This document shows, piece by piece, positions 7,798 to 14,880 of a DNA stretch of 64,000 nucleotides. The stretch's first letter is position 1. Each line of letters opens with the position of its first letter. The DNA comes from Enterococcus raffinosus. GTDB lineage: Bacteria; Bacillota; Bacilli; Lactobacillales; Enterococcaceae. The notes under the pieces are model-generated. The model was not told where the DNA came from. It searched no databases and saw nothing but the letters and a program-made list of their open reading frames with translations. Location: contig NZ_JAHLOS010000003.1 in the NCBI RefSeq assembly GCF_018917525.1, forward strand, positions 62,001 through 126,000, written 5' to 3'. Made by a program: the position numbers and the translations under genes.

Positions 7798-9096
7798 ATG
7801 AATGTGTACGAAGGGGAGCCTGTCAGAGATGTTTTCTGTATGGACTCGAAAAGCTTTTATGCCAGTGTGGAGTGTATTGAGCATGACTTAGATCCGTTGA
7901 ATGATCTGCTAGTTGTAATGAGTGGGGATCGCGAGAATGAGGGGTTGGTTTTAGCAGCAAGCCCGATGGCGAAAAAAGTTTTAGGCATCAGTAATGTTAG
8001 TCGGGGATTTGAAATTCCTAATCATCCCAAACTTCACATTGTACCGCCGCGGATGACACTCTATATTCAATATCACATGCGTATCCAAGAGATTTTTCGT
8101 TCGTATATGGCAGAAGAAGACATTCATACCTACAGCATTGATGAACAATTTGGGGATTTGACCCATAGCTGGAAATTATTTGGCAAAAGTTCGGCGGAAG
8201 TTGGAAAAATGATTCAAAACGAAATTATTAAAAAAGTTGGTATTTATACTTCGTTAGGGATGGGAGACAATCCTTTATTAGCGAAAATCGCGATGGATAA
8301 TGAGGCCAAGCTTACTAAAGAGCGGTTTGCTCAATGGCATTATCAAGATGTGCCTGAGAAAATTTGGCCGCTTCGCTTAAGCGAATTTTGCGGAATCGGC
8401 AATCGGATGGAGCGTCGCTACCAAATGATGGGTATGTATACCATGGGTGATTTGGCTCATACCGACCCCTTTGTCTTGAAAAATCATTTTGGTGTGATGG
8501 GGATGCAGCATTATATGCATGCTTGGGGGATTGATCGTTCTGTTCTCTCGCAAAAGGATTTGTATCCTACTAAGGAAAAATCGATTGGCAACTCACAGGT
8601 TTTACCAAAAAATTATGCTCATAAAGGTGATATTCTAACTGTTATCGCTGAAATCTGCGAACAGGTCGCACAACGATTACGAAAGAACGATGTATTAGGC
8701 GGTACACTGCATCTAGGAATTGCCTATGCGTATTTTGGCAGCGGAAAACGCGGAGGGTTTCATCATCAATTAAAAATTCCACCGACCTATCAAGCGCGCG
8801 AACTAACAAAAGTAGCTTTTGCGTTGTTTGAAAAATACTGGGATCATTCTGAAGTCCGTAATATTTCTATCACAGTTTCCTCTTTGAGACCAGCAGGAAA
8901 TCTACAGTTAAATTTGTTCGAAGATCCGCAGCAAACGATCAAAGAAGAAAAAATTGATGAAGTTATCGCTCAAATACGCAGTCGTTATAAATTCAGCTCG
9001 ATTGTGCGGGCACATTCGTTAAATGAAGGAGCTACAGCAATCAAACGAGCCGGTTTGGTTGGCGGTCATGCCGGTGGAATGGAAGGAATGGATTAG
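7798..9096 (+). CDS. Y-family DNA polymerase, UmuC/ImpB type
   Basis: 432 aa, an error-prone lesion-bypass polymerase of the UvrX/YqjW type found in Firmicutes. Catalytic carboxylates are visible in VFCMDSKSFYASVE and TYSIDEQFGDL. The helix-hairpin-helix (LSEFCGIGNRMERRYQMMGM) and a C-terminal little-finger domain with a clamp-binding-like LQLNLFED follow. ATG 7798 has AAGGAGG close upstream; a start at 7729 would lie within the promoter. The LexA box predicts induction by DNA damage. The YolD-like gene follows 2 nt after the stop. Confidence 0.93.
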   Translation: MNVYEGEPVRDVFCMDSKSFYASVECIEHDLDPLNDLLVVMSGDRENEGLVLAASPMAKKVLGISNVSRGFEIPNHPKLHIVPPRMTLYIQYHMRIQEIFRSYMAEEDIHTYSIDEQFGDLTHSWKLFGKSSAEVGKMIQNEIIKKVGIYTSLGMGDNPLLAKIAMDNEAKLTKERFAQWHYQDVPEKIWPLRLSEFCGIGNRMERRYQMMGMYTMGDLAHTDPFVLKNHFGVMGMQHYMHAWGIDRSVLSQKDLYPTKEKSIGNSQVLPKNYAHKGDILTVIAEICEQVAQRLRKNDVLGGTLHLGIAYAYFGSGKRGGFHHQLKIPPTYQARELTKVAFALFEKYWDHSEVRNISITVSSLRPAGNLQLNLFEDPQQTIKEEKIDEVIAQIRSRYKFSSIVRAHSLNEGATAIKRAGLVGGHAGGMEGMD

Positions 9097-9098
9097 GG

Positions 9099-9518
9099 AT
9101 GATTTATGATGATGAAAGTGCCGAAAGGTTATTTATGGAGGCAAAGCAGGTTTATCAGGATCGCGGAATGATAAAATGGATCGGTTTTTATCTTTCTGAT
9201 CATACCGCCGTACTGAATAAAGAGTCGAAAGAACGAAACCACATCAATAGTGAAAAAGAACCAATGTCTTTAGAAGAAATCGGGGCAGTTTTGCAGCAGG
9301 CATATTTGCAAAATAAACGAATCACTATCCAGCTGGAGGCTCTAGATGATGAAGGAAACTATTTAGATGATTTGGTAGGTAGGCTTATTGGACAAAAAGA
9401 AGAACAAATTTATTTAAATGAAGAGGAACGAGGCGCAATTCATTTGACGATTGAGCAAATTCATCATGTTGAGATTTTAGGTCCGAAAAAAATTCTTAAT
9501 CAGAAGATTACAAAGTAA
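9099..9518 (+). CDS. YolD-like protein
   Basis: 139 aa. The signature DRGMIKWIGFYLSDHTAVL and a C-terminal IHLTIEQIHHVEI segment identify the YolD-like family, small proteins regularly encoded directly after UmuC-type polymerases in Firmicutes and their plasmids. They are thought to be partners or regulators of the polymerase, but the mechanism is not settled. It lies 2 nt after the polymerase stop, in the same SOS transcript, and is closed by a terminator. Confidence 0.9.
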   Translation: MIYDDESAERLFMEAKQVYQDRGMIKWIGFYLSDHTAVLNKESKERNHINSEKEPMSLEEIGAVLQQAYLQNKRITIQLEALDDEGNYLDDLVGRLIGQKEEQIYLNEEERGAIHLTIEQIHHVEILGPKKILNQKITK

Positions 9519-9523
9519 GAAGT

Positions 9524-9555
9524 AAAGCCATGACGAGAAATCGACATGGCTTTTT
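9524..9555. terminator. Terminator after the UmuC/YolD operon
   Basis: AAAGCCATG and CATGGCTTT with a 12-nt loop, followed by TTTTT on the plus strand. It may also end the converging lepB transcript. Confidence 0.85.
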
Positions 9556-9565
9556 CGGAAAATAG

Positions 9566-10135
9566 TTAGAATAATTTGATTTCGTTTAACGGCCAGAAAC
9601 GTACAACCACTTTTCCTTGGATCAAGGATTTGTCAACGAAGCCGAAAATTCGGCTGTCTTTAGAAATCAAGCGATTGTCTCCTAAAACGAAATACTGATT
9701 CTTTGGAACAGTTACTTCAAAATCGTTGGTAAAACTGTCAGCATTAGCTGCTTGTTCCTGAAACGCAGTATTATAGGAATATTCCTCATTAAGCTTGTCC
9801 TTTTTGAACTTTTCCTTAAATTCATCAAGATACGGTTCGGCGTATTCTTTGCCGTTGATTGTAAGTACATTGTTTTTCATCTGCACATGATCTCCAGGTA
9901 AGCCGATGATTCGCTTTACTACATACATATTTTGATTGTCTGGTTCCTTCGTAGTGATGATATCCTGTCGATCTAGATTAGATATTTTTGATGTGACTAG
10001 ACGCTGCTTGTCGTGAAGCGTTGGGTCCATCGAATGTCCTTCAACCTTTACCGGAGAGAAAACAAACATCCTGGCTAAAAATATCAATGCTATGATAATG
10101 ACTACAGGAAGCCATTCCTTGATTATTTTATTCAA
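9566..10135 (-). CDS. lepB: Signal peptidase I
   Basis: Type I signal peptidase that cleaves Sec and Tat signal peptides outside the membrane. 189 aa with one N-terminal anchor helix (LPVVIIIALIFLARMFVF). The catalytic serine is in EGHSMDPTL, the lysine in YVVKRIIGLPGD, and the conserved box VLGDNRLISKDSR follows. The start is judged to be TTG at 10135, which has GAGGTG 6 nt upstream. An ATG at 10165 in the same frame has only GAAGA almost touching the start codon, so it is less likely. Transcribed toward the SOS operon. Confidence 0.92.
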   Translation of the reverse strand: MNKIIKEWLPVVIIIALIFLARMFVFSPVKVEGHSMDPTLHDKQRLVTSKISNLDRQDIITTKEPDNQNMYVVKRIIGLPGDHVQMKNNVLTINGKEYAEPYLDEFKEKFKKDKLNEEYSYNTAFQEQAANADSFTNDFEVTVPKNQYFVLGDNRLISKDSRIFGFVDKSLIQGKVVVRFWPLNEIKLF

Positions 10136-10328
10136 TAGATTCACCTCATTGCTAAATTTTATCATTCTTCAAAACAAAAAGCTCTTATTTGCTTCTAATA
10201 AAAGAAAAAGGGCGATTGAGGGTAGAGATTTTTGTATGAATGTGGGAAACTGTAAGCAGTCCTGAATGAGGATAGATGTAGCTGTAAATTTTAAGCATTA
10301 GAAGAATGATCTATGGTGTAATTCCATT
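10136..10328. other. Upstream region of lepB with a decayed repeat copy
   Basis: No gene seen. The stretch 10262-10328 (GAAGAATGATCTATGGTG and following) resembles the 3' part of the 150-bp repeat that starts at 10329 (GCAGAATGATATACGGCG), suggesting a degraded fourth copy. Confidence 0.4.
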
Positions 10329-10797
10329 ACTTTAAAATGAACAAGGATGTCAGTTCTGCTTTTTGCAGTGTCTAAGAATGCAAGAGAAAAATGCGCTTCT
10401 GAGGATGATCACAAATGAGCGGTTTAGCAGAATGATATACGGCGAGAAACTGAAATTAATTTTTGATAAAAAATTAATACTTTAAAATGAACAAGGATGT
10501 CAGTTCTGCTTTTTGCAGTGTCTAAGAATGCAAGAGAAAAATGCGCTTCTGAGGATGAACACAAATGAACAGTTTAGCAGAATGATATACGGCGAGAAAC
10601 TAAAATTAATTTTTGATAAAAAATTAATACTTTAAAATGAACAAGGATGTCAGTTCTGCTTTTTGCAGCGTCTAAGAATGCAAAAGAAAAATGCGTTTCT
10701 GAGGATGATCACAAATGAGCAGTTTAGCAGAATGATATACGGCGAGAAACTAAAATTAATTTTTGATAAAAAATTAATACTTTAAAATGAACAAGGA
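10329..10797 (+). repeat. Three tandem 150-bp repeats plus a 19-nt partial copy
   Basis: Units run 10329-10478, 10479-10628 and 10629-10778, each exactly 150 bp and nearly identical, then ACTTTAAAATGAACAAGGA recurs at 10779-10797. The final partial copy supplies the AAGGA ribosome site of the pentapeptide gene, so the array is a repeated copy of that gene's own leader. Inside each unit are CTGC-TTTTT-GCAG, a conserved GTTTAGCAGAATGATATACG block and a perfect 10-bp hairpin ATTAATTTTT-GATA-AAAAATTAAT. There is no spacer variation, so it is not CRISPR, and no long ORF spans it. Confidence 0.95.
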
Positions 10798-10805
10798 GCA
10801 AGACA

Positions 10806-11441
10806 ATGAAAAAGAATTATCCTGCACCACCGATTTTACCGAAAAATTTCTCTGAGGATTTTTACTTGGAAGATGAAGCAACCATTGAGGATGTCCATGG
10901 CACGGATTTTGATTATAGTTATTTAACCTGTGAAAATTTAGTGTTACGTCGTTCGATTTTAGAGAAAATCACGATGCAGCGGACTAAATTATATCGATTT
11001 GAAGCGAGTAATGTAATTTTTAAGAATTGTGATTTCTCAAATCTGGAATGGATCGGTGGCAGCTTTCATCAGGTTATTTTTGAAAGCTGTAAATTGACTG
11101 GTTGTAATTTCGCAGAGAGTTATTTAAGGGATTGTCAGTTCAAGGATTGTGTGATTAATTTCGGCTCATATAGTGCGACGAATTTAAAAAATGTCGCCTT
11201 TGAAAATTGTCAAATGACGGACAGCGAATTCTTTGAAGTGACTTGGAAGCATTTATTCTTGTCCAATAATGAATTGGATAATAGCAACTGGATGCGGACA
11301 AAACTATCTGGATTGGATCTTACTACGAATCAATTTAGCAAGATAGCTTTTTCGATGGAGCATCTAAAAGGATTGAAAGTGAATTCTTATCAAGCTATGA
11401 CCATTGCGGCTGGATTAGGTTTACAAATTGAGGAGGCTTAG
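10806..11441 (+). CDS. Pentapeptide-repeat protein
   Basis: 211 aa. From about residue 45 to 165 it follows the A(D/N)LXX-like five-residue periodicity of the right-handed quadrilateral beta-helix (for example VIFKNCDFSNLEW, CKLTGCNFAESYLRDCQFKDC, NLKNVAFENCQM). Cysteine is frequent at inward positions. Some relatives mimic DNA and protect gyrase from quinolones, but this one is not specifically recognisable as Qnr. ATG 10806 uses AAGGAGCA provided by the end of the repeat array. It abuts the hydrolase gene with no gap. Confidence 0.85.
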   Translation: MKKNYPAPPILPKNFSEDFYLEDEATIEDVHGTDFDYSYLTCENLVLRRSILEKITMQRTKLYRFEASNVIFKNCDFSNLEWIGGSFHQVIFESCKLTGCNFAESYLRDCQFKDCVINFGSYSATNLKNVAFENCQMTDSEFFEVTWKHLFLSNNELDNSNWMRTKLSGLDLTTNQFSKIAFSMEHLKGLKVNSYQAMTIAAGLGLQIEEA

Positions 11442-12137
11442 ATGAAAAGAGAAAAAAAGAATATCAAAAAGATTCCTGTTATTTGTTGGGGAGAATCAAG
11501 CGATGAGATAATCTTAGCATTTCACGGCGATCAATCTCATAAGGAAGATACCGTCATTCAATTGTTGGCTGAGATTGCCACACAAAATGGATATCAAGTT
11601 TGGAGCTTTGATCTGCCAGAACACGGCGACCGAAAGGGAGTTGACTATGCGTTAAACCCGCAAAATGTTGTAGCCGATGTGAATAAAATTTTGCATGAAC
11701 TGGAAGAGCAAACAAAAACATTTTCGTTATTTGGCTGCAGTATAGGGGCCTATTTTGGTATGTTAGCGTGTCAAAATAAACCGATCGAACACAGTCTCTT
11801 CCTATCACCAATCGTTGATATGCAGGAATTGATCGAAAATATGCTGCTTTGGTCGGGATTAACCAAAGCCGATCTGCAACGGGAAAAGATTATCGAAACG
11901 CCGATCAAGACACTGGAATGGAACTACTATAAGTATGTTGTTGAGCATCCGATTAATTGGACAGCTCCAACAAAAATTCTTTATGGCAGCAAAGATAATC
12001 TGACCTCAAGAGCAACGATTGAAAAGTTCTCTGAAACACCCAATAGTTCATTAACTGTTTTTAACGAAGGAGAGCATTTCTTCCATACGACAAAGCAGTT
12101 GCAGGTTTATCAGGAATGGTTGAAAAAGAGTATTTAA
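11442..12137 (+). CDS. Alpha/beta-hydrolase fold protein
   Basis: 231 aa, a cytoplasmic serine hydrolase. The oxyanion-side ILAFHGD segment, the nucleophile elbow FGCSIGAYF, an acid in LYGSKDNL and a histidine in EGEHFF form the expected Ser-Asp-His set. No signal peptide. The start codon follows the stop of the pentapeptide gene directly, with GAGG inside that gene, so the two are coupled. The substrate is unknown; esterase or thioesterase activity is possible. Confidence 0.85.
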   Translation: MKREKKNIKKIPVICWGESSDEIILAFHGDQSHKEDTVIQLLAEIATQNGYQVWSFDLPEHGDRKGVDYALNPQNVVADVNKILHELEEQTKTFSLFGCSIGAYFGMLACQNKPIEHSLFLSPIVDMQELIENMLLWSGLTKADLQREKIIETPIKTLEWNYYKYVVEHPINWTAPTKILYGSKDNLTSRATIEKFSETPNSSLTVFNEGEHFFHTTKQLQVYQEWLKKSI

Positions 12138-12140
12138 AAG

Positions 12141-12178
12141 AAGTATCCTAGTTAATTTTAGCTAGGATACTTTTTTTT
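12141..12178 (+). terminator. Terminator after the hydrolase
   Basis: A perfect 11-bp stem AAGTATCCTAG / CTAGGATACTT with eight T. Confidence 0.93.
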
Positions 12179-12276
12179 CGATTTGAATATCATAAAAAGA
12201 ATATTTTTCCTAGTAAATTTTTAGTAAAGGATTTCATAAGCGATTTTAAAGATGACGTAAGGTATGACGATTTTTT

Positions 12277-12305
12277 TTGCTATTTACGTATAAAAAAAGT
12301 AGTAT
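12277..12305 (+). promoter_or_regulatory. Promoter of the M-box transcript
   Basis: TTGCTA (12277-12282), 17-nt spacer, TAGTAT (12300-12305), placed about 25 nt before the aptamer. Each hexamer matches consensus at 4 of 6 positions. Confidence 0.5.
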
Positions 12306-12330
12306 TCTTTGTGAAAGTAAATATAAGTAA

Positions 12331-12490
12331 ACTTGTTAGGTGAGGCTCCTAAACAAATATAAGCTATTGCGCAGAAACGTCGAAAGACGCCAATGTGTAA
12401 AACAGGAATTGTCGGATTAAGGCTTTTCATAAAATAGCTAAGAAGGAATTCTTTACGTTGTTTAGTGCTAAAACTCAGACGATGAGATTG
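12331..12490 (+). ncRNA. M-box (ykoK leader) magnesium riboswitch aptamer
   Basis: The sequence carries the highly conserved M-box blocks GTTAGGTGAGGCTCCTA, then GAAACGTCGAAAGACGCCAATG, then AGTGCTAAAACTC and GATGAG. Helices can be seen: AGCTATT (12362-12368) with AATAGCT (12433-12439), CTAAACAA (12350-12357) with TTGTTTAG (12459-12466), and GCGCA with TGTGT allowing wobble. M-box RNAs bind Mg2+ and promote termination when Mg2+ is plentiful; a terminator follows directly. The regulated genes here are cell-wall genes rather than a magnesium transporter. Confidence 0.92.
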
Positions 12491-12500
12491 ATTGTGTGAG

Positions 12501-12547
12501 ACACCAGACTTGTTAGTTTTTTTGCTAACGTTTGGTGTTTTTTTTTA
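12501..12547 (+). terminator. Riboswitch-controlled terminator
   Basis: ACACCAGACTTGTTAG and CTAACGTTTGGTGT form an interrupted stem followed by about ten T, about 60 nt before the first SEDS gene. The CTTGTTAG in its 5' arm repeats the sequence at the aptamer 5' end (12332-12339), which suggests competing pairings. Confidence 0.88.
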
Positions 12548-12606
12548 GGTTATTTACTGTGGACTCTCTCGTCTCAAACAATTACTTGATGAAGGGAGAG
12601 CTATAC

Positions 12607-13755
12607 ATGATAAAAAAAAGAAAGATCGATTGGCTATTGTTGCTACCTTATTTGGGAGTTAGTCTAATCGGTCTTTTAATTGTCTTCAGTGCGAGTTCCT
12701 ATCGCCTGATGGCTGAAGGAGAAAACCCGTTAACATTATTTAGTAAGCAAGCGATTTTTATTGGGCTGAGTTGGTTACTTATTGCGTTCATTTTTCATGT
12801 GAAAAGCAATGTTTTGACAAAGGGAATACTAGCAAAAGGATTGCTAGTGATCGGGTTAGTTAGTCTGCTGCTGGCAAAAATAGCGGGCGTCAGCATTAAT
12901 GGTGCACAGAGATGGGTGTCTATATTAGGAATCCAATTCCAGCCATCGGAAGTGACAAATGTTGCATTAATTCTTTATTTAGCTTACTTTTTCCGAGTGA
13001 AACGGACACGACATGAAATGTTGGTTCCTTGTGGCCTTGTCTTACTTAGTGGATTATTGATTTTGCTCCAGCCAAAGGTAACGGGTGCAATTATTATTTG
13101 GGGGATCGCATTAATAATCATAACTACTGCGCAATTACCATATCAGTTGTCGGTGATTCTCTTTCTAACGATTTTTATGGGGATTGTTTTGACAGGCGGC
13201 ATGATTCTTTTTCTGGGTAGTCATCATCTATTGCCTGAATTGTTCGCTCATACTTATGATCGTATTCGATTAGTCAGAGATCCATTTTTAGATCCTTATG
13301 GAAAAGGATTTCAAATGAGCAATTCCTATTATGCTCTTTATAATGGCGGCTTCTTTGGTCGAGGTCTAGGAAATAGTATCACCAAAAAGGGCTATCTTCC
13401 AGTTGCCGAAACGGATTTTGTGTATTCGATTTTGGTTGAAGAGTTAGGCGTGATTGTTGGGTTATTCGTATTGGCGTTGCTTTTTTTGATTGCGCTTCGT
13501 CTATTTGTATTGGCATCGAAGGAAGGCAACCAGCAAGTTAGTTTGATTTATTTCGGTGTGGGAAGTTTGTTATTGTTCCAAACAAGCATCAATATCGCAA
13601 GTATTTTAGGTCTGATACCCATGACGGGCGTGCCTCTGCCTTTTATTAGTTATGGCGGAACTAGCTATTTGATTCTTTCTGCAGCTCTTGGTATCTGCTT
13701 AAAATTATCTTCGGAGGTCCAAACACATGATGAAACGTTTGAGCAACGAATTTAA
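12607..13755 (+). CDS. SEDS-family peptidoglycan glycosyltransferase (FtsW/RodA-like), first copy
   Basis: 382 aa with about ten membrane helices. SEDS proteins polymerise lipid II into glycan strands. Visible features are GAQRWVSILGIQFQPSEV, the YDRIRLVRDPF loop, the catalytic-Asp region PVAETDFVYSILVEELG and the C-terminal GVPLPFISYGGTSYL. ATG 12607 has GGGAGAG 6 nt upstream; the longer frame from 12532 would begin in the terminator. The 3' end overlaps the next SEDS gene by 29 nt. No class B penicillin-binding protein partner is encoded alongside. Expression should follow the M-box. Confidence 0.92.
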   Translation: MIKKRKIDWLLLLPYLGVSLIGLLIVFSASSYRLMAEGENPLTLFSKQAIFIGLSWLLIAFIFHVKSNVLTKGILAKGLLVIGLVSLLLAKIAGVSINGAQRWVSILGIQFQPSEVTNVALILYLAYFFRVKRTRHEMLVPCGLVLLSGLLILLQPKVTGAIIIWGIALIIITTAQLPYQLSVILFLTIFMGIVLTGGMILFLGSHHLLPELFAHTYDRIRLVRDPFLDPYGKGFQMSNSYYALYNGGFFGRGLGNSITKKGYLPVAETDFVYSILVEELGVIVGLFVLALLFLIALRLFVLASKEGNQQVSLIYFGVGSLLLFQTSINIASILGLIPMTGVPLPFISYGGTSYLILSAALGICLKLSSEVQTHDETFEQRI

Positions 13756-14866
13756 TTATTCTCTATTTTTACCGCTTTTCTTGTTTTATCTAATTAGTAT
13801 CGGTATTCAATCATTGGCAGCTGAGCTGGATGGTGTCGATGTGAAAAGTGTAATGATGAAACAGATTCTTTTTTGCTTGCTTTCATTAGCGGCAATGGGG
13901 ATAGTGAGTCGCATTACAACGTCTCATTTATTGAAATATGCCCCGCTTTTTTATGTTCTTTCATTGGGCTTGATGGCTCTTTTATATTGGTTTCATGACC
14001 CCGCTATGTTTGCGGTGACAAACACGAAACGGTGGCTGCGAATCGGTGGCTTTTCTTTTCAGCCTTCAGAATTAATGAAGCTTAGTTTCATTCTTTTTAT
14101 GGTTCGACTAACATTGATCGACGAAATGAATCAGCCGCAACGAAGCTTGAGAAATGATCTTGGCTATATAGGGAAAATCTTACTATATAGTTTACCGACG
14201 TTTTTACTGATGTTTATGCAGCGAGATTTTGGCACAAGTTTGGTCTTTATTGCGATCTTAGGGGCGCTATTTGTTATTTCTGGTGTTCACTGGAAAATTC
14301 TTGTTACGATCACTGGCGCAGCTGCAGCTTTAGGAAGTGCGTTACTGATTTTAGTATTTAGCGAGTGGGGAAATAAACTGCTTTATTGGCTGCATTTTAA
14401 GACGTATCAATTAGATCGGGTTCGAGCGTGGGTCGATCCCTTTCAATATCGCGATTCCATCGCGTATCAACAAGTACAGAGTCTTTATGCGATTGGTTCT
14501 GGCGGATTATTTGGACGAGGGGAAGGACAAGCGTCAGTTTATGTTCCTGTTCGGGAATCGGATATGATTTTTACAGTCGTTGGAGAGAGCTTTGGCTTTA
14601 TTGGAGGAACCTTGGTTATTTTTCTCTATTTCTACTTGTTTTATCAAATCCTTTACGCAGCAATCAAAACGAATAATAAAGCGAACTTATATATTGCCGC
14701 CGCTTTTGTTTTTAGTTTACTGTTCCAAATTTTTGAAAATATCGGAGCGGCGATCGGCATACTGCCGTTAACGGGTATCCCATTGCCGATTTTGAGTCAA
14801 GGGGGAACATCCTTAATTGTTCTAGGTATCGGTTTTGGGGTCATGATGGGATTTAAGAAAAATTGA
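13727..14866 (+). CDS. SEDS-family peptidoglycan glycosyltransferase (RodA-like), second copy
   Basis: 379 aa, multi-pass. TKRWLRIGGFSFQPSELMKL, QRDFGTSLVF, the YQLDRVRAWVDPF loop, YAIGSGGLFGRGEGQ, the catalytic-Asp region VPVRESDMIFTVVGE and TGIPLPILSQGGTSL place it in SEDS, closer to RodA. It begins inside the preceding gene with GGAGG at 13713-13717. The two copies are clearly diverged in sequence, so this is an old duplication or two separate recruitments, not a recent one. It is followed 14 nt later by the PAP2-LCP gene. Confidence 0.92.
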   Translation: MMKRLSNEFNYSLFLPLFLFYLISIGIQSLAAELDGVDVKSVMMKQILFCLLSLAAMGIVSRITTSHLLKYAPLFYVLSLGLMALLYWFHDPAMFAVTNTKRWLRIGGFSFQPSELMKLSFILFMVRLTLIDEMNQPQRSLRNDLGYIGKILLYSLPTFLLMFMQRDFGTSLVFIAILGALFVISGVHWKILVTITGAAAALGSALLILVFSEWGNKLLYWLHFKTYQLDRVRAWVDPFQYRDSIAYQQVQSLYAIGSGGLFGRGEGQASVYVPVRESDMIFTVVGESFGFIGGTLVIFLYFYLFYQILYAAIKTNNKANLYIAAAFVFSLLFQIFENIGAAIGILPLTGIPLPILSQGGTSLIVLGIGFGVMMGFKKN

Positions 14867-14880
14867 ATGGAGAGACAAAC

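Noticed and set aside
10329-10797. Possible CRISPR array
   Set aside because: Units are contiguous 150-bp near-identical copies without unique spacers and there are no cas genes.
12532-12606. Longer N terminus for the first SEDS protein
   Set aside because: It would begin inside the riboswitch terminator and lacks a ribosome site; ATG 12607 has a good one.
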